NCBI GenBank assembly: GCA_003342815.1
Contig: PTEX01000144.1
Coordinates: 1,867,937-1,931,936, forward strand
Source: Eudromia elegans
Lineage: Eukaryota > Chordata > Aves > Tinamiformes > Tinamidae
Reading direction: 5' to 3'
Length of the DNA stretch: 64,000 nucleotides
Every line of letters starts with the position of its first letter. The stretch's first letter is position 1. Both the position numbers and the translations under genes were made by a program. The notes under the pieces are model-generated. The model was not told the DNA's origin, ran no database searches, and saw only the letters and a list, made by a program, of their open reading frames with translations. Below are positions 11,556 through 25,220 of this stretch, piece by piece.

Positions 11556-14500
11556 TTACACAATAGTATATCTGAAAATTTCCATATTGGCATCATGATT
11601 TAGATTTCAACTGAAGAATAGTTTCCTAGAAACTTCTTCAAAAATGTAAGTGTGGTGGACTTGTTTTCTCTCCCAGGGTTTGATTCCATAATTGCAGTGT
11701 ATACTTTTACTTCCATCTTCAAATTCTCATTTGCTTTCATATTCAAACTTCATCTCATTTTAAAGTAAATATGTAGTGTGGGCCAGGTAAATGCTAAGTA
11801 TCCTAAAGGTGATTAGTTCAGTTGTAGACTTCCATGCTATGTGCGTTTAAAATTAGATAAGATGTATATTTCTCTGAAACAAGCATTTTATTTTCTCAGA
11901 TCCTATAAAGAAGAAGCATTTTTTCCTGTGACTTGCTGCTGCATAAATTATGACAGAATTCATTCTTCTGACCTTCATGATGCAACAGAATGTACGTATA
12001 CTTCATGTGCATAACACCATATGTTGGTTTTCCACAGTAAAATTAAAGTATCTGAAATGCTTTCATTTTTATATGTAGAATTAGGGTGCTACATCTTTCT
12101 TTACATCTTTCCCCCCCTCCCCCAAAAGGTGTTTTGCTGACAGCTATGTCAACAGGAATTTGGAATATAAACTTTTTTTAAGCAATTTGCAATACTCTGC
12201 TTTTCATAGGAATTCAAGACATACACACACCTGTTTCAGGAAAACAAGTCTTTACAAACTGCAAAATCGGGAAAGCTTTCTTCTCTTGTTTTTAGTAAAC
12301 CTTTTAACATTCCCTTCCCCATGCGTTTCTGATTAAATGTAAATCATTCAGTAAGTATAAAAGGCTCTAATGTTAGGTGCTTTCTGTTCGTACATTTCTT
12401 CATAAAATTATTGATTAGGGTGTGTTTGGAATGTTAATGTGTGTTTTCCTTCCATGTACATTAAAAGAGTGGCCTTTTTTTCCTACCAGTTTCTGTCATA
12501 TTTGCTTCAAAAGAATTAGCGTCTTTAACACTATTTGTTGAATACTACCCTCCTTTTCAACTTTTCTTTTTTCTCAATTGCTGTCATTTTCACTTGTAAA
12601 AAATCTCCATTTTCCTATTTCAGCAGCACAGCAAAATTTCGTTCTATCTGTTTTTATAAATTATTGCATACCACAGGAACACAAAATCAGTTATCACTAA
12701 CTCCTGAAATCATTGAGGTTATATAATGCAATTTTATTTTAACTGAGAGACATAAAGGATTTTGAGACATAGATGCCCTACCAAAAATGTCTCTAAACTT
12801 TTGCAAGTTTTTGTAATTTCCCTAGTGATCGTTACTGTAACCTTGTTTGACTTCAGGTAACTCACTTCAGTTTCAGTTTCTCTGCCAGTGGAATGGAAAT
12901 AAATGTGTCTCCCCTCCTCAGAAGTAGTTTTAGGAGCAATATATTAAAAGTCCTTATCGACTAAGAAACATCAACCAACAGTAATAATTTATTATTAAAA
13001 GTGATAGCTGTCCTCCCAACAAAATGATATAAAATCTCAGAATACAATATTCTGGGTTTTATTCCCAAAGAAAACACTTTTTTTTTCAGCAATTTCACTT
13101 TAGATATTTCTCTTCTGTTCTATTCCAGCTTGGCATAGACTTTCTTCCCTGGAACTCTTATTGGACTAGAATTTGTTTTTCAGGTATGTTGACTATTTAA
13201 TAATGCCCCTTTTAGGACAGTTTCAAAGACCAGGATTGCGTTTCACCGAACAGTATGTTCATAATCCATCATAACAATTCAGTGTGAAGGTCCTCAGATA
13301 TATCTTTAATGAAACATCTGCATTTCTTCAGGCAATCCTGAAGAGCCTCTGAACCTTCTCCTGACGCAGACTAAGTTTGGTAAGTAAATATTGTTGACCA
13401 TGAGACAGCCTGAAATTAAGAATTCTCAATTTCAAAAAGTGCTGAATAAAAATATTTAGAAATTTGTATATTCTATGTGGGAAAATTAAGCAGAGGAAAA
13501 CCTACTGATCGACCCTTATGTCATGATTGCAAGCAAAGAGTTAACTGACTATTACTGCCATGTCTTGTCTATGAATGACAGAAGAAGTTTGGCTTCTACC
13601 AAGCTAAATTACTCAAAATTACTCATGTAAAATGAGTCGTGCATCCTAACTTGGAGTATCTGCCTTAAGTGAGTAAGGGTACCAACCCACTGTCACAGCT
13701 TTAGTCAGTTAAAGACTATCCACCTAAATGAGGCTACTCTGCCATTATAGCAGGAGGTGGGGAAGGGCATCTGAGCTGATTCATCTGAAACTACCTTAAA
13801 TATTTATTTTAGGGTGGAGGTGGGTAACTAGCTTAGGCTAAGTTCAGATGGATTGTATCTAAAATTATGTGCATAGATACTCCCGTTAAGACATTCTGAG
13901 TCATCCTCTGAATCACTCTGTTCATTTGCTGTAATCAGTGTATAGGCAAAATAACTTAAAATTAAATGTTCATCTTTAAATATCTGAAGTCACAGCAGAT
14001 ATATCTACACTTGAGTTATCTCATGTAGGTGTCATTTAGCCATGTTGCTTAAATGCCTAAATTTAGTAGTACAAATAGATACCTAAATAACTTTAAAATT
14101 TACTTATAATAGCAGTTTCTTTCCTATATCATACCTTTCCCTCTCATGATATGCATGGGCTTTTGCTGCTTTCTCATAAAAGCTTCAAGGAAGAATGTGC
14201 CTCTCAGAGCAGCGAGAATTAGATGCTTTGTTGCATGTATCTGAGATCTCCAATAGTTTTACACATTCCAAAGAAGGTTTGAACCTAACAGCAAAATCAT
14301 TCCACTGAAACATACAAAACTCAGTGTATGCAATCAATGCGACTGCACAGTGCAGCCTCGTGGCACTGATTCTTGAGCTGTTTTGTAAGCTCTAGTTGTA
14401 ATCTACTAACAATTGCCTATTTTCATATTTTATTTATTAGTGGCTTTATTTTAACATTTCACGAGAGAGATATTTTGGTCATTGTGTGCATTTCTAACGA

Positions 14501-14865
14501 AGAAGGAGAAAGAAATTTAGTCATAAATGCTATCAACATTTTGAAATAACTAGTTAATGATTCTTCCCTATGTGAGATAATTACTTTTTTCTTTTTATTA
14601 TTACTGTTGTAGTAATCCATTCTGAAAAACATGAAAGCCACTTTAGCATCATCAAACAGACGGTGAACTGTGTATGCTACAGAGGATTATATTTTTTTTT
14701 CCTTTTGTTAGATAGGTATCTCTAACACACAAGAACTGCACCCTACTAAAATCCACAGAACTCAATTCAGATAAATAATTATGAAAACAAAGACTTTCTA
14801 TTTAGATTGGCCAAGGTTTATGAACATTAGAGCATTTATGAACATTTTAAACACAGCTAGGCATT

Positions 14866-14902
14866 AATACATATTAAGTACATATTAATACATATTAAAT
14901 AT
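14866..14902. repeat. Short AT-rich tandem repeat
   Basis: Three near-copies of a roughly 10 bp ACATATTAA-type unit in direct succession. Confidence 0.7.
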
Positions 14903-17900
14903 GTAAAGGAGTGTGATTAGATAGATATATTAAATATAATTGTTATTAATAAGTTAGATCTACTTTATGTAATGAATGTCATATGTGATTAATTACAAGC
15001 ACAAATTATAAAATTGAAACGGTAATATTAGATTGTTCATCAGACTATTATTTTCATTGACCTCGTCAGGTCTGTCATTTACATGGGGGAACTGTCTATT
15101 CATGTAAGCAGTAGACTTCTTACAAGATTTTTGACCATTCTTGAATAGTCATATATTTATGTGTGGGACAGTATTGAAGTCCTGTGTTTGCCACAAAAAG
15201 TGTGTATGGGAAGAGATGAGTAAATTGCTGTTTTGTCTCTTTCTGCTTCAGCTTAAAGATGCTTAGAAAATGCCTTGTGCTCTGAGCGATAGAGATCAGA
15301 GGTATCAAAGTGTTTTAATACAGTAGGTCATTTTCCCTAGGAGATTGACATTCACTTCTGATTTATGACACACATTAAATTAGTTTAGTAGTTTGGTGGT
15401 GGTCTTGATTTATTCCCTTATCTATATATGTCCAGATCCCCAAACCACTAAGTAATTTTGTGTGCCTGTCAAGATTTGCTCCAGAGAAACTCTGGATGAG
15501 AAAAGTGCATTCTAGGTCACTACTGGCCTGAATTGGCAGAACACAACAGAAAGCTGTTTGTATGTGCTTATAGGTAACACAAGTCTAAGCAGAAAGACCA
15601 GTCACCTGCTAGAAACCCTTGAATCCACCATAGAACTTAACTGCAAAAAAATGTATTTTCCTTATTTTAAAGTCTTTTGGAATTCTAATTTCAGTAAAAT
15701 TATGATAACATAGTAAGAAGAAATATTGAGATCAGCATAGAGTATATCCTGCTATTCACGAAATAAATACTGTAAATGCCACCCAAGTGTTGTAGTGTGA
15801 TTGTTTTGTTATTTTTATCCTTGTTTCTACCTATTGCACCTTTATTGCATCTGTAGTCAAAAGTCTTTTTCAATTTCCATTAATAGGAAGACACGTTCTG
15901 CAGTTTTGTAGGTTTTCTCCTGCAAGGTTATGGCTAGAGATAGCTTAGGAAAGCAGAGCTTGCTATCTGCCTTGCCTCTTAATAGAGTAATACCTGAAGC
16001 AATTATTTGGTTGGCTATAGATCCTTATTGAATTCCTTAAAAATGTATTTACCTCTCTTCCAAGCCTAGAATTTTTGTAAAAGTATACGAAGTAAAACTT
16101 TTCCAAGACTCTCTGTCTTCGCTGTCTTCTTTATAGGGAAATCAAACTGCAAGACTGAGACTTCTGTTACTTCTCCACTCCCTATAAAAGGTCTGGATAG
16201 GCTGGATGAATAAAAAAACTTCAAATATTTTTACCAAAATCTAAAATTGAACTTACATGTCAGTCCCCACCTTTGATTTATATGCAAGAGATCCTTATTT
16301 GTATAGAAAGTACAAGATTCAGAAGACTTGATGATTTTTCTGCCTACAGCAGAAATCCCTAAGGTTTTTATTTGTATCATTATTCAAAAGTATTTCTTTC
16401 TATCATTCCTGTGGTTTAGACAGTTTAGACATTTCTGCCTTAACCACTATGGTGTTCAGCTTCATATGTATTAGCAACAGACAGAAATGTTATGGAAGAG
16501 AGTAGATGGCCACACTCATGAACGTGAAAGATTTTGTATGCGCCTCGGCTATGTTCCTCATAAAACACCTGCCCTGAGTTCAGCTGTGATCCTTATACAA
16601 TATATATCCTTATACAGTATCTGTCCTGATAACTGAGACCTTTTGAAAACAATTCTCTTCTTAAATCTTTAAATTAGGTTAATTTTAAATTTTAGCTATT
16701 CACTAGTTTAACATTCAAACATCATTTTGGTCAGCATTTCTTATTAAATGAATGATTCCAGTGGAAAACAGAAATCTTTTAAAAGTTTGGCCAAGGCCTC
16801 GTCTTTTGTTGATCCTGCTGATCCTTTCAGGAAAAAAAAAATGTCTATTTTAGGTGTCTGCCACTATAAAAGTTGCTAATCTCCACTTGACTGGCAGAGC
16901 TTTTCTTTCCTTCAAGTGGATCTGTTAATCTTATTACACAGGTGAAGAAGCCATTGCCAGAAAAGCAGGGGGTTCAGAAAATCCATATTTCAATGCAACA
17001 GCTTAAACAGTGTTCAAAGTGAGCATTGAGATTTTCTCTTCAAGCACTGCTGACTGGCAGACAACACTGTCTTTCTCTTAATTTTATGGCTATAATCAAC
17101 CCTTTCCCCTCAGTATATTAAGTCTGTATAAAATATTGTATTCTCTCAGTAAAGAGTATTACAAATCAAATTAAACTAGTCAGAGATCAGCTTAGGACAG
17201 AAAATACATCTTTTCCTCCTATCAGAAAGGACACATACAGTAGCTAAATTATCCAGATTTTTTGCAGGAGAATGGGATATAGTGAATGTGACTACCAAGA
17301 AAACCCAGTCAAGATTCTCCTTTGGAACTGAAAATGCTATGCTCGAAGAATTTTGATCACTTGTTTAGGTTTTGTCACAAACAAACAATAGTTTGAGCTC
17401 AAGGTGTAATACGTGTTTCACTCTCTTCGCTTGAAATTGAGTTTATTACAAAAGTATCATACAAGATGAATATACATGAATATATAGCATGTGAAAATGT
17501 ATCCCTTTTGACATATTTCTATAAAACAATCAACTGCAGCTCTCTTCTCAGTCTAAGCAGAAATGATTTGTTATAGCCTAAAATCTGAAAGAAATCCTCA
17601 GAACAACTGCTGGGTTTTCTATACTACAACTGGACAGCCTAAGGGGGAAGGATAATATGTTCCAGTACAGCAAGTTGTAAAATAGTCTATGACAGATGGA
17701 CTTCTCTATTTTGGTATAAGTAGATTAGAGATTACATTTTATTTTAAATGTTTGTTATGCCTTATTTTTTAAGTCCATGATCTCTCTTTGTGGAAAGCAT
17801 ATGAAGTAGATTTTAATTCAATGTTAGAGTGCACAGTGTAATATCTTTTTTTTTTTTTAACAGGCAGAGAGCATAGCAATTTCTAGAGTTAAGACTAACT

Positions 17901-18000
17901 GATGGCTTCTATTTTAAAACCCTATTTTCCATTCTATTCCTCATATCTTTACCAAAATATAACCTTGGGCTGAAAGCATCATTATTATTACAATTTTTGT

Positions 18001-18017
18001 CATTATTATTATTATTA
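18001..18017. repeat. (ATT)n microsatellite
   Basis: Five tandem ATT units. A shorter ATT run lies about 20 bp upstream. Confidence 0.75.
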
Positions 18018-20176
18018 GCAACTTTATGAGCAAGAAAATTTCTAAAGAAGATTTCTGTCATTCCTTATAACAAGACTGGGGAAAGGTTGCTGAGATTCAG
18101 TGCCTACATTCTGAAGAGAAAAGAAAATCATCTCACAAAAATCTTCCTAACAATGATTTAATAGGAGAAGTTTCATTCGATTTGCTATATCTGACATACG
18201 TATGACATCAAAATATAGGTTCACACATTTGCAGAGTTTTGAGGAAGTCTTCTCTTGGACATCTCCTGGAATTTAAATGTTAAACTATGAAAACTTAATA
18301 CTCTTTAAATATATTTTTAAATGCAAATATTAAAATTAGTTTAGAAAATATGTGTATGATCTTGTAATATTTATATCTCATACATTTTAAAATTTCTAAT
18401 CTATATGTGGGCTATTAACCATCTCCACTAACTTTTGACATGGATTTATTAAAACCTATTTTATGCATATTTCATACCATTCATCTTTACACCACTGCAA
18501 ACGAGCAGTTGATGGTGTTGTGGGACCATCATTCCAGATAGCAGGTTCCCAGACAAAAAGGCCCAAAAAAGGGGCCTGGGGAATGACCACGTCTGCTGCT
18601 CAAGCAAAACCGGGATACTCCTGAGTGATCTGTACATGAAGGCAGCAGAGGCACTGAAGTGGCAAGGTCCCAAGGTATGTGGCGTGGGTGCAAAAGCATC
18701 CATAAAGTGCTTTAGATGTGTGTAACCATGTAATCCTGTAATACAGGGTAACGAGCTGCTATTCTTATAAAATGAGATATTTATGACTTCAATATAATGA
18801 TATGGTGTAGATAAATACAGGCTTCAGTACATTAGAGATCTTGAGAAGAGGAGATGCAAGAGGTGGTGTAGAGGGATGCATTTCGTGAGATAAGAAATGA
18901 GGCACAGATAAAAAACAATTTGCCCAACTCACCAATTAAAAAAATACAGCCCTGGAACTGTGAGCAACTGAGTTTAGAGATAACAAAGAGAGAAAAGAAA
19001 TGCTATCTGGTGTGTATAAAAGGTACCTTTTATAATAAATTCAAATGTAATATGGAGTTGTAGAACAGTGAAGAAAAATAAAGTTGTAAAAGTTTGATAG
19101 CATGCACATGAGAATGAGTCCAGATGTATCCTAGAATAAGCTGAAGAATAAGCCATCAATGTGAACACCATGTTACTCCCAGAGAACTAATCCAAATGCC
19201 AGCAGCTTGTGGTTACACCCTCCCACTGCCAACATCAGAGTGAAATCATCATACAGTACATAGATGTACAAGGAAAAGGCAAGGTGAACACCAGGAAAAG
19301 AAGTAGGAACTCCATGTATGTATAACAATTTTAACCACTTTTTTTTTTCTTTTTCTGTAACAATTAGATTTGGACTAAGAATGATTAGACTCTTAGGATT
19401 TCAGTTAAATCAACAACAAATTCTTGGCCTTAATTATATATAATGTGTCCTTCCTTATTGCCTATGAGCAAGATTTTGAGTACAACACTAGAGACCTCCC
19501 AAACCATGATAAACACAAGAATAATTTGACAACTACCATACAGGAGAGCAATAGTTGTTCCTTTAACTCAGAATTATCTCTATATTTAACTATCTGTCAA
19601 ACATGTAGATTTTTTTTCTCCAGACTATCATGTGTAACTTTTTCCCTTTCATATGCATCTGTAATGAAAAATACTGGACACACATCTTTCCTTCTGTATT
19701 TCTCACAAATTAGTGACAAAAGTGAGAAATATATTTTAGAATAACAATGAAATGAACTTAGTTTTCTCTGTTTGTTGTTGATCTGAGCACAAATTGAAAG
19801 TCAAATGGAATCCTTCAGGATAAAGATCCTTTGCAAAGGCAAAATTCACTATACTTACTTGAAGACCAAGTAACTCTATTTGAAAAAAAGTGCAGAATGA
19901 ATTTCAGACACCATTCAACAGCAAGTTCCAGAGCAAGATTGCAGCCCCTGTGCTATCACAATCTAAATCTATAGCTCATGTAACTATTGAACTGTAAGTT
20001 CCATGACATATTATAAGTTTTTCTCTTCCTTCCTGTGAATCTACAAAATTCATAGTTTGTGCACCATTGCTCCTACTTCTTTTCTTTCTCTTTATAGGCT
20101 CAATCCCAATTGTGAAGCAGCACAATAGAATATATACTACTAGTAATGTTCAAATACAAATTCGCTGAATAAATAG

Positions 20177-20208
20177 AGCATCTTGTAAGAATAGCATCTT
20201 GTAAGAAT
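20177..20208. repeat. Perfect 16 bp tandem duplication
   Basis: AGCATCTTGTAAGAAT occurs twice back to back without a mismatch (20177-20192 and 20193-20208). It lies inside a 118-codon minus-strand open frame that matches no family I know. Confidence 0.9.
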
Positions 20209-21863
20209 ACTCCAATAAAACAGATCTTGTAAGGTTCTAGATAGGACCTTTTGAGTGAAATTGAAAAGAGGGAGAGTGTTTGAGCCAAGACTGTTTTTCT
20301 TATTCTAATAAAGCTCTGATATAAAGTGCCATACTCCTCATTATGACACTCCAAGATCGCTACTGTGACTATTTCTTTTGACTGACTACCTGGAACCCAA
20401 AATCCACCATCCCTAGATAGCAAGCAGTTTGAAACAGTCATCCTTCTTTTGAACACTGGTTAGAAGTAAATTGGTCATAAGTTACAGCTAATCACAGCAC
20501 AGTCCAAAATCCAAAGTGATTGCCTTTAAAATTTCTGCAAATATCACTGATAAATAAATGTCTGAAGGTTTAACAATGTTAAAGGGTATCCAGAACACTG
20601 AAAACTGTGAAGAAAAACTGTGCTTTTATGGTGTTAATGTGTCAATAACTTTACAGAACAGTTTGTATGAGTCTGTCATACATGTCATCTAGAATAACTG
20701 CCCTTAAGTAAGTTATCAAAGAGTAATCATTATTTTCTCACCAGTGCCATATGTTACACTTCGAACTAACCACAATGCAGCAGGCTGAAAATAGACAGTT
20801 ATAAATATCCTGCAGAGTATCTCATTCCACTGTTGTCTCTCTAAATGAAGGACAGAGCTCTTATAATTGGAGAAAGTGACCCCTAGAAAAAGAAGCAAAA
20901 CATGTCCCTGCAGGTAAATCCGACCTCTTTATTCAATCACTGAAATGAGGCAATAAAACTTTCTAAGTACCTCTGCACCTAGCAACCACAGCACCAGCTT
21001 TTGTAAGAAAAGTGCAAGCTGTAAAATGTGCAGCCTTATCTGTAGACAATTAGCACGAAATGAAGACTGTGAAAGGGATGATACTGTCTTGAAAAATACA
21101 GTAATTTTTATATGTTTATTACATCAGCTCCATAACACTCCTCTTTTCTAACTAGACAACAACATAAAAATATATACCAGTTCCTTTTGCACAGAAAAGC
21201 AGTCACCTCTCAACTAGAAAAGTAGCCAGATTGTACCATTGAAGTAAGGAGAAATCAAGGGCAGAAATGTTTTGCTTGTACCAAAACAAATAAGGAGATA
21301 TCTCCAACAGTGAGATAGACATCTGAATCTAGGCCTTGATGTAACCAGTGAAGGTCAGCCTCATATGTCCTTCTGGAGGTTTATCTCAGATATGTTATGA
21401 GGTTAAAATAAGCTGTAATTTGTCTCTATGAGGATTTTACGTGGAGATCACAATCTTGGTTTAACTATCTTGATGTAAAAACATCCCTGGTTTTGCAGGA
21501 AATAAATAGCTTAAAGCAACATCTTCTATTTACAAGCACTGTTCTTAGGTCTTTAATAGCCATACAGATAAACTAGGATATTAAGTCTTCATTCAACAGA
21601 TGTAGATCACATTAGATCATTCATCTTTTCATAGCTGAAATCAAAATGTGGTAAGACAATCAACAGACACAAAGCCCATTATTTAGTGTGTGGAAAAGTC
21701 AGGTACAGTGTAGTGTAGAAAGAATTGTACTTCAGAACTTCATACTCGAAAGGGTAAATCTAGTACATCTTTCCTTCCAAGAACTTCATGTCTATTTAGC
21801 ATAATATTCACATTATATGTATAAGTAAATAAATAAATCTAAAGTGAGAACAGATAGATAATA

Positions 21864-22056
21864 TTCTTCCTTCCTTCCTTCCTTCCTTCCTTCCTTCCTT
21901 CCTTCCTTCCTTCCTTCCTTCCTTCCTTCCTTCCTTCCTTCCTTCCTTCCTTCCTTCCTTNCCTTCCTTCCTTCCTTCCTTCCTTCCTTCCTTCCTTCCT
22001 TCCTTCCTTCCTTCCTTCCTTCCTTCCTTCCTTCCTTCCTTCCTTCCTTTCTTCCT
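21864..22056. repeat. (TTCC)n microsatellite with an unresolved base
   Basis: About 190 bp of TTCC units, read as GGAA on the other strand. One N at 21961 interrupts it and the phase shifts there (CCTT N CCTT), so the true length is probably not resolved. The repeat creates three overlapping minus-strand pseudo-frames of Gly-Arg-Lys-Glu repeats, which are not genes. Long tetranucleotide arrays like this are usually highly variable between individuals. Confidence 0.97.
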
Positions 22057-24692
22057 CTGAGCAATCACAGTGATTTTCTAGGCAGAATTTTAACTTGATT
22101 TCAAGCTGTTTGCAGATACGACACAATCATCTGTCAGGCCTCTAAGAAAGGATTTCCAGCCATGTCCCTATCTGACAATAGGCACATACTAGATGATGGC
22201 TCTGAGAAGGAAAATGGGACCTGTGGAGGTGACAGGTTAAGCACAAAAGTCTGGGAGCACCTGCAGTGAATCCATAGCATCTCGGCTGCACCTTAATACC
22301 CAGTTTATAGAGAATGTAAATCTAAGAACAAGATCTTGGTTAGTCTGGACTCAACAGTTCCCTGACAAGCAGGCAATATAGACTGTACAAATGGCCTCTC
22401 TTTGTGGTTGCTCCTGATTTTCGCTGCACTCATTAATTCAGGGTCTTGTTTGGTGACAGAAAATTATGTCTCCTTCAGCGTTCAGAAACATCTGTATTCA
22501 TGTGACTATTTGGGGAAAAAAGAAAAAAAATGCTCTTATTGTAAACAGAGCTTTATTCTAACCCTGCTTTTTATTACTATTACCATGGCTGGGATGGTCT
22601 CTGGCTACCTATCATAGAATTTTCTTAGGAAAATAAGACATCCTTCATTTTATACAGTGTGTTAGTTATGAAGAATTTTGTTATGGGATTCACCTTGTAC
22701 ATGGCAACTTCCTGAGCCTTTTCAGCTTGCAATTCATAATTTCCTGCTCTATTTTATTTTCCTTGGGGCGGTTGCAAAATCATTGCCACTTTTTGAGAAT
22801 CTAAAGTGTTTAAATTAAGTCTAACTCATTTGTTGTATTCAATCATATGCTATTATAGCTACCAGATAAAGCTCAATGACCCATACAAACCTGGAAGTAT
22901 TTTAGATGATCACTTTGATTCCATCTTTGCTTAAAATTTATGAGAAAGAAAACCATGACAGTAAAATATTGTATATCTTGGCAGAACTCTACCTATACTT
23001 TTAAAACGGCTGGAGTTGGTGTTTGGAACCAGTGGTGGAACTGAACTCCTGTTCAGTTCTGTGATCTAACTTAATTTGAGCTGAATATTGCAAAGCCCAC
23101 TAGCTCCCCAGTAGGGAAAATGCAGGTTACTGTATCCCAGAGCCTTCCAGCAGCATCTCTCCAGCATGCTTTTACAGAGGTAAAGTTCTTTACAAAGAGA
23201 ATTTTCGTGGCATGCTGCCTCTCCTCCTGCAATACAGAGCTTTGATGCTTTGAGGGGAGTCTGATACTCTAATTGAGAATTTTTAGGCTTCTGGGACAGG
23301 TCATGTTTCCGTAGCTATATCTAATTTACACCCAGAGTTCCCAGCAGTCTGAACAGACTACAGCTTGATTCTGCAATTAACAGGCCTGTGCCTCCCACTT
23401 GAGCAAATCACCTACTGATTGAGTATATCAACATTGCACGGGTGGGCTACAGTATGTGCAAACATGTGATATAATAAAGCACTGTTTCCAAATAACACTT
23501 AAGAAAAGGAGTGAATAAGACAACCATTACCCCTTTGCATCTGAGTCAGAGATCCATGGTCATAAAAGAGTGCAGTTTTATACCTGTAGGAAATTCTTAT
23601 GAGTAAACTGTCAATATGTGGAAGGCAAATACCAATTTGGATTTTACAGAGCAGGCACAATACCCAAGCCCAAATTTGATTGTGGTTTAAGTTTCATTTC
23701 AAACAAAATTATTTCAAATAGCAAATCAAATAGCCAGCTTGAAATAATTATTTTTCCATTATTTATGCCAACCTTTCACGTTCACTAATAGATATGAGGT
23801 TTAAGTTATGCTCAGTAACAAGAATATTTTCATGAGGGAATTCCATTTTCATTATAACTGTCTATTTGTTGCAAGATTAATGTAATTAAGTTCATGCATG
23901 GAAACATATGCAAGTTTATGGCCCACTGTATCTGTTCATAATCCTATTTATATAATACATGTGGCACTTGGTGCTCAGATAATACCATCTTGGACATAGA
24001 GTAAATGTTAGCCACTTTATGCATGCAACACATGCACAGATTTTACTGACTTAATTTAGGTGGACAGCTTTAGATATCGAGTCTTATGAGTTGACATCTG
24101 TCACACATGAATGGCAGAATAAAGTACAAAGAGTGAAAACTTAGTGTGAAGTCTTGCAGTGCATTTCAAGGAAGGAAAACATCTAATGGAATTTAAAAAA
24201 CCTCACACGCTGAGGATGATTTCATTACTGACCTTCATCTAAGAGGTCAGTCACTTGGCTGACTGAAAAGCATTTGAAAATTCATCCTTAAAATAGCTTA
24301 TATTGATATCTAGGGCTAGATTTTCTGTAACTTTGATGTTATAGTATGCATATTTGTTATAAAACAAACAAAATATACAGAGGGGATTTTAAGTGTTGCT
24401 TTTCAGAGGATGACATTTATGCTATATGAAGAATATAACAATAACAAGTTTTGCTCTTCTTTCAGATTGGAAGACAATTTTATTAAAATAATTTTTATTA
24501 AAAACCAGAAATAGATCAAAATTCTTGATAATAAAAAGCAAATTGCATAATTTCATTTGAAAGATCCCTTTATTATTTAGTATGCTGTATGCTCTAATAA
24601 ATCTCCCAATAAAAACACAATATTAAATAAGTTATTCCAAAGTAATTTTTAAGTGATTAGTCAAATCATTATATTCAAAAGCATGATCCCAA
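22057..24692. other. Unique non-coding DNA
   Basis: No recognisable gene or repeat. The 71-codon frame at 22402-22617 opens with a hydrophobic run but starts at TTG, not ATG. The only nearby ATG (22391) is in another frame and stops after eight codons. Confidence 0.6.
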
Positions 24693-25065
24693 AATCATAG
24701 ATAGTTTGAGGTTGGAAGGGACCATCTACTCCAACCCTCTGCACCAGGGAGACCAAGGACCATGTCCGGATGGCTTCTGAATGTGTCCAGGATGGCGTCT
24801 CCACAAAGTCTCTGGGCAACCTGCTCCAGTGCTCAAAGTAAATAAGTTTTTCCCGATATTCAGATGAAACTTCCTATCTTTCAATTTATGCTGTTGCCTC
24901 CTGTTCTGTCACTAAGAATAGTCTCACCTCATCCTTTTTATACTCTCTCTTCAGATACTTATATGCATCGATAAGGTCTGTCCTCAGCTTTCCCTTTTCC
25001 AGGCTGGGCAGTCCCAACCTGCCAACAGCCTTTCTTCATTTGAGAGATTTGCTCCAGTCCCTTAA
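24693..25065 (-). mobile_element. CR1 LINE 3' fragment (older copy)
   Basis: Read on the minus strand this is the 3' end of a CR1 element. The plus strand begins with the reverse complement of the tail (TTGGAAGGGACC preceded by a decayed octamer) and continues through sequence matching the untranslated end and the last part of ORF2. The end of ORF2 is recognisable in the Leu-Arg-rich segment that in CR1 encodes the LINxYKYL region, but it is broken by many differences and no long frame survives. The copy is 5'-truncated near 25065. It is clearly more diverged than its neighbour at 25221-25808, which has the same orientation, so the two are separate insertions of different age. CR1 copies are usually dead on arrival. 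Confidence 0.85.
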
Positions 25066-25220
25066 ACTCTGACTAACCTGAAGTTCCATCCCTCAGGAAA
25101 CCTTTGCTGTGCTTGAACGAATAGCTAGTGGGGAACCAAGAACTGGAACTCTAGTTGGAACTCTTTTACCCTTGGCTGCTTTTTTGCCCTTTTTTTTTTC
25201 CTATTTTTAAGAAAAAAAAA

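Larger units (their letters stand above)
8427..21863. other. Unique AT-rich non-coding DNA with small tandem duplications
   Basis: About 13.4 kb with no recognisable gene or CR1 copy. It holds several homopolymer tracts (T17 at 10155, A15 at 11182), short tandem duplications listed separately, and open frames of at most 118 codons without family signatures. One 48 bp exon-like segment lies at 13332-13379 and a slightly GC-richer island at about 18480-18705. Both are described as findings. Confidence 0.6.

Noticed and set aside
20100..20456. 118-codon minus-strand frame, the longest outside CR1 other than repeat artefacts
   Set aside because: It contains a perfect 16 bp duplication, has no domain I recognise and is within the length expected by chance in this much sequence.
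21808..22126. Three overlapping minus-strand frames with Gly-Arg-Lys-Glu repeats
   Set aside because: They are the translation of the TTCC microsatellite in three frames. A tetranucleotide repeat stays open in all frames and is not evidence of a protein.
22402..22617. 71-codon plus-strand frame starting with a hydrophobic, signal-peptide-like run
   Set aside because: It begins at TTG and has no in-frame ATG before the hydrophobic segment. The nearby ATG at 22391 is in a different frame and stops quickly. No splice acceptor supports an upstream exon.
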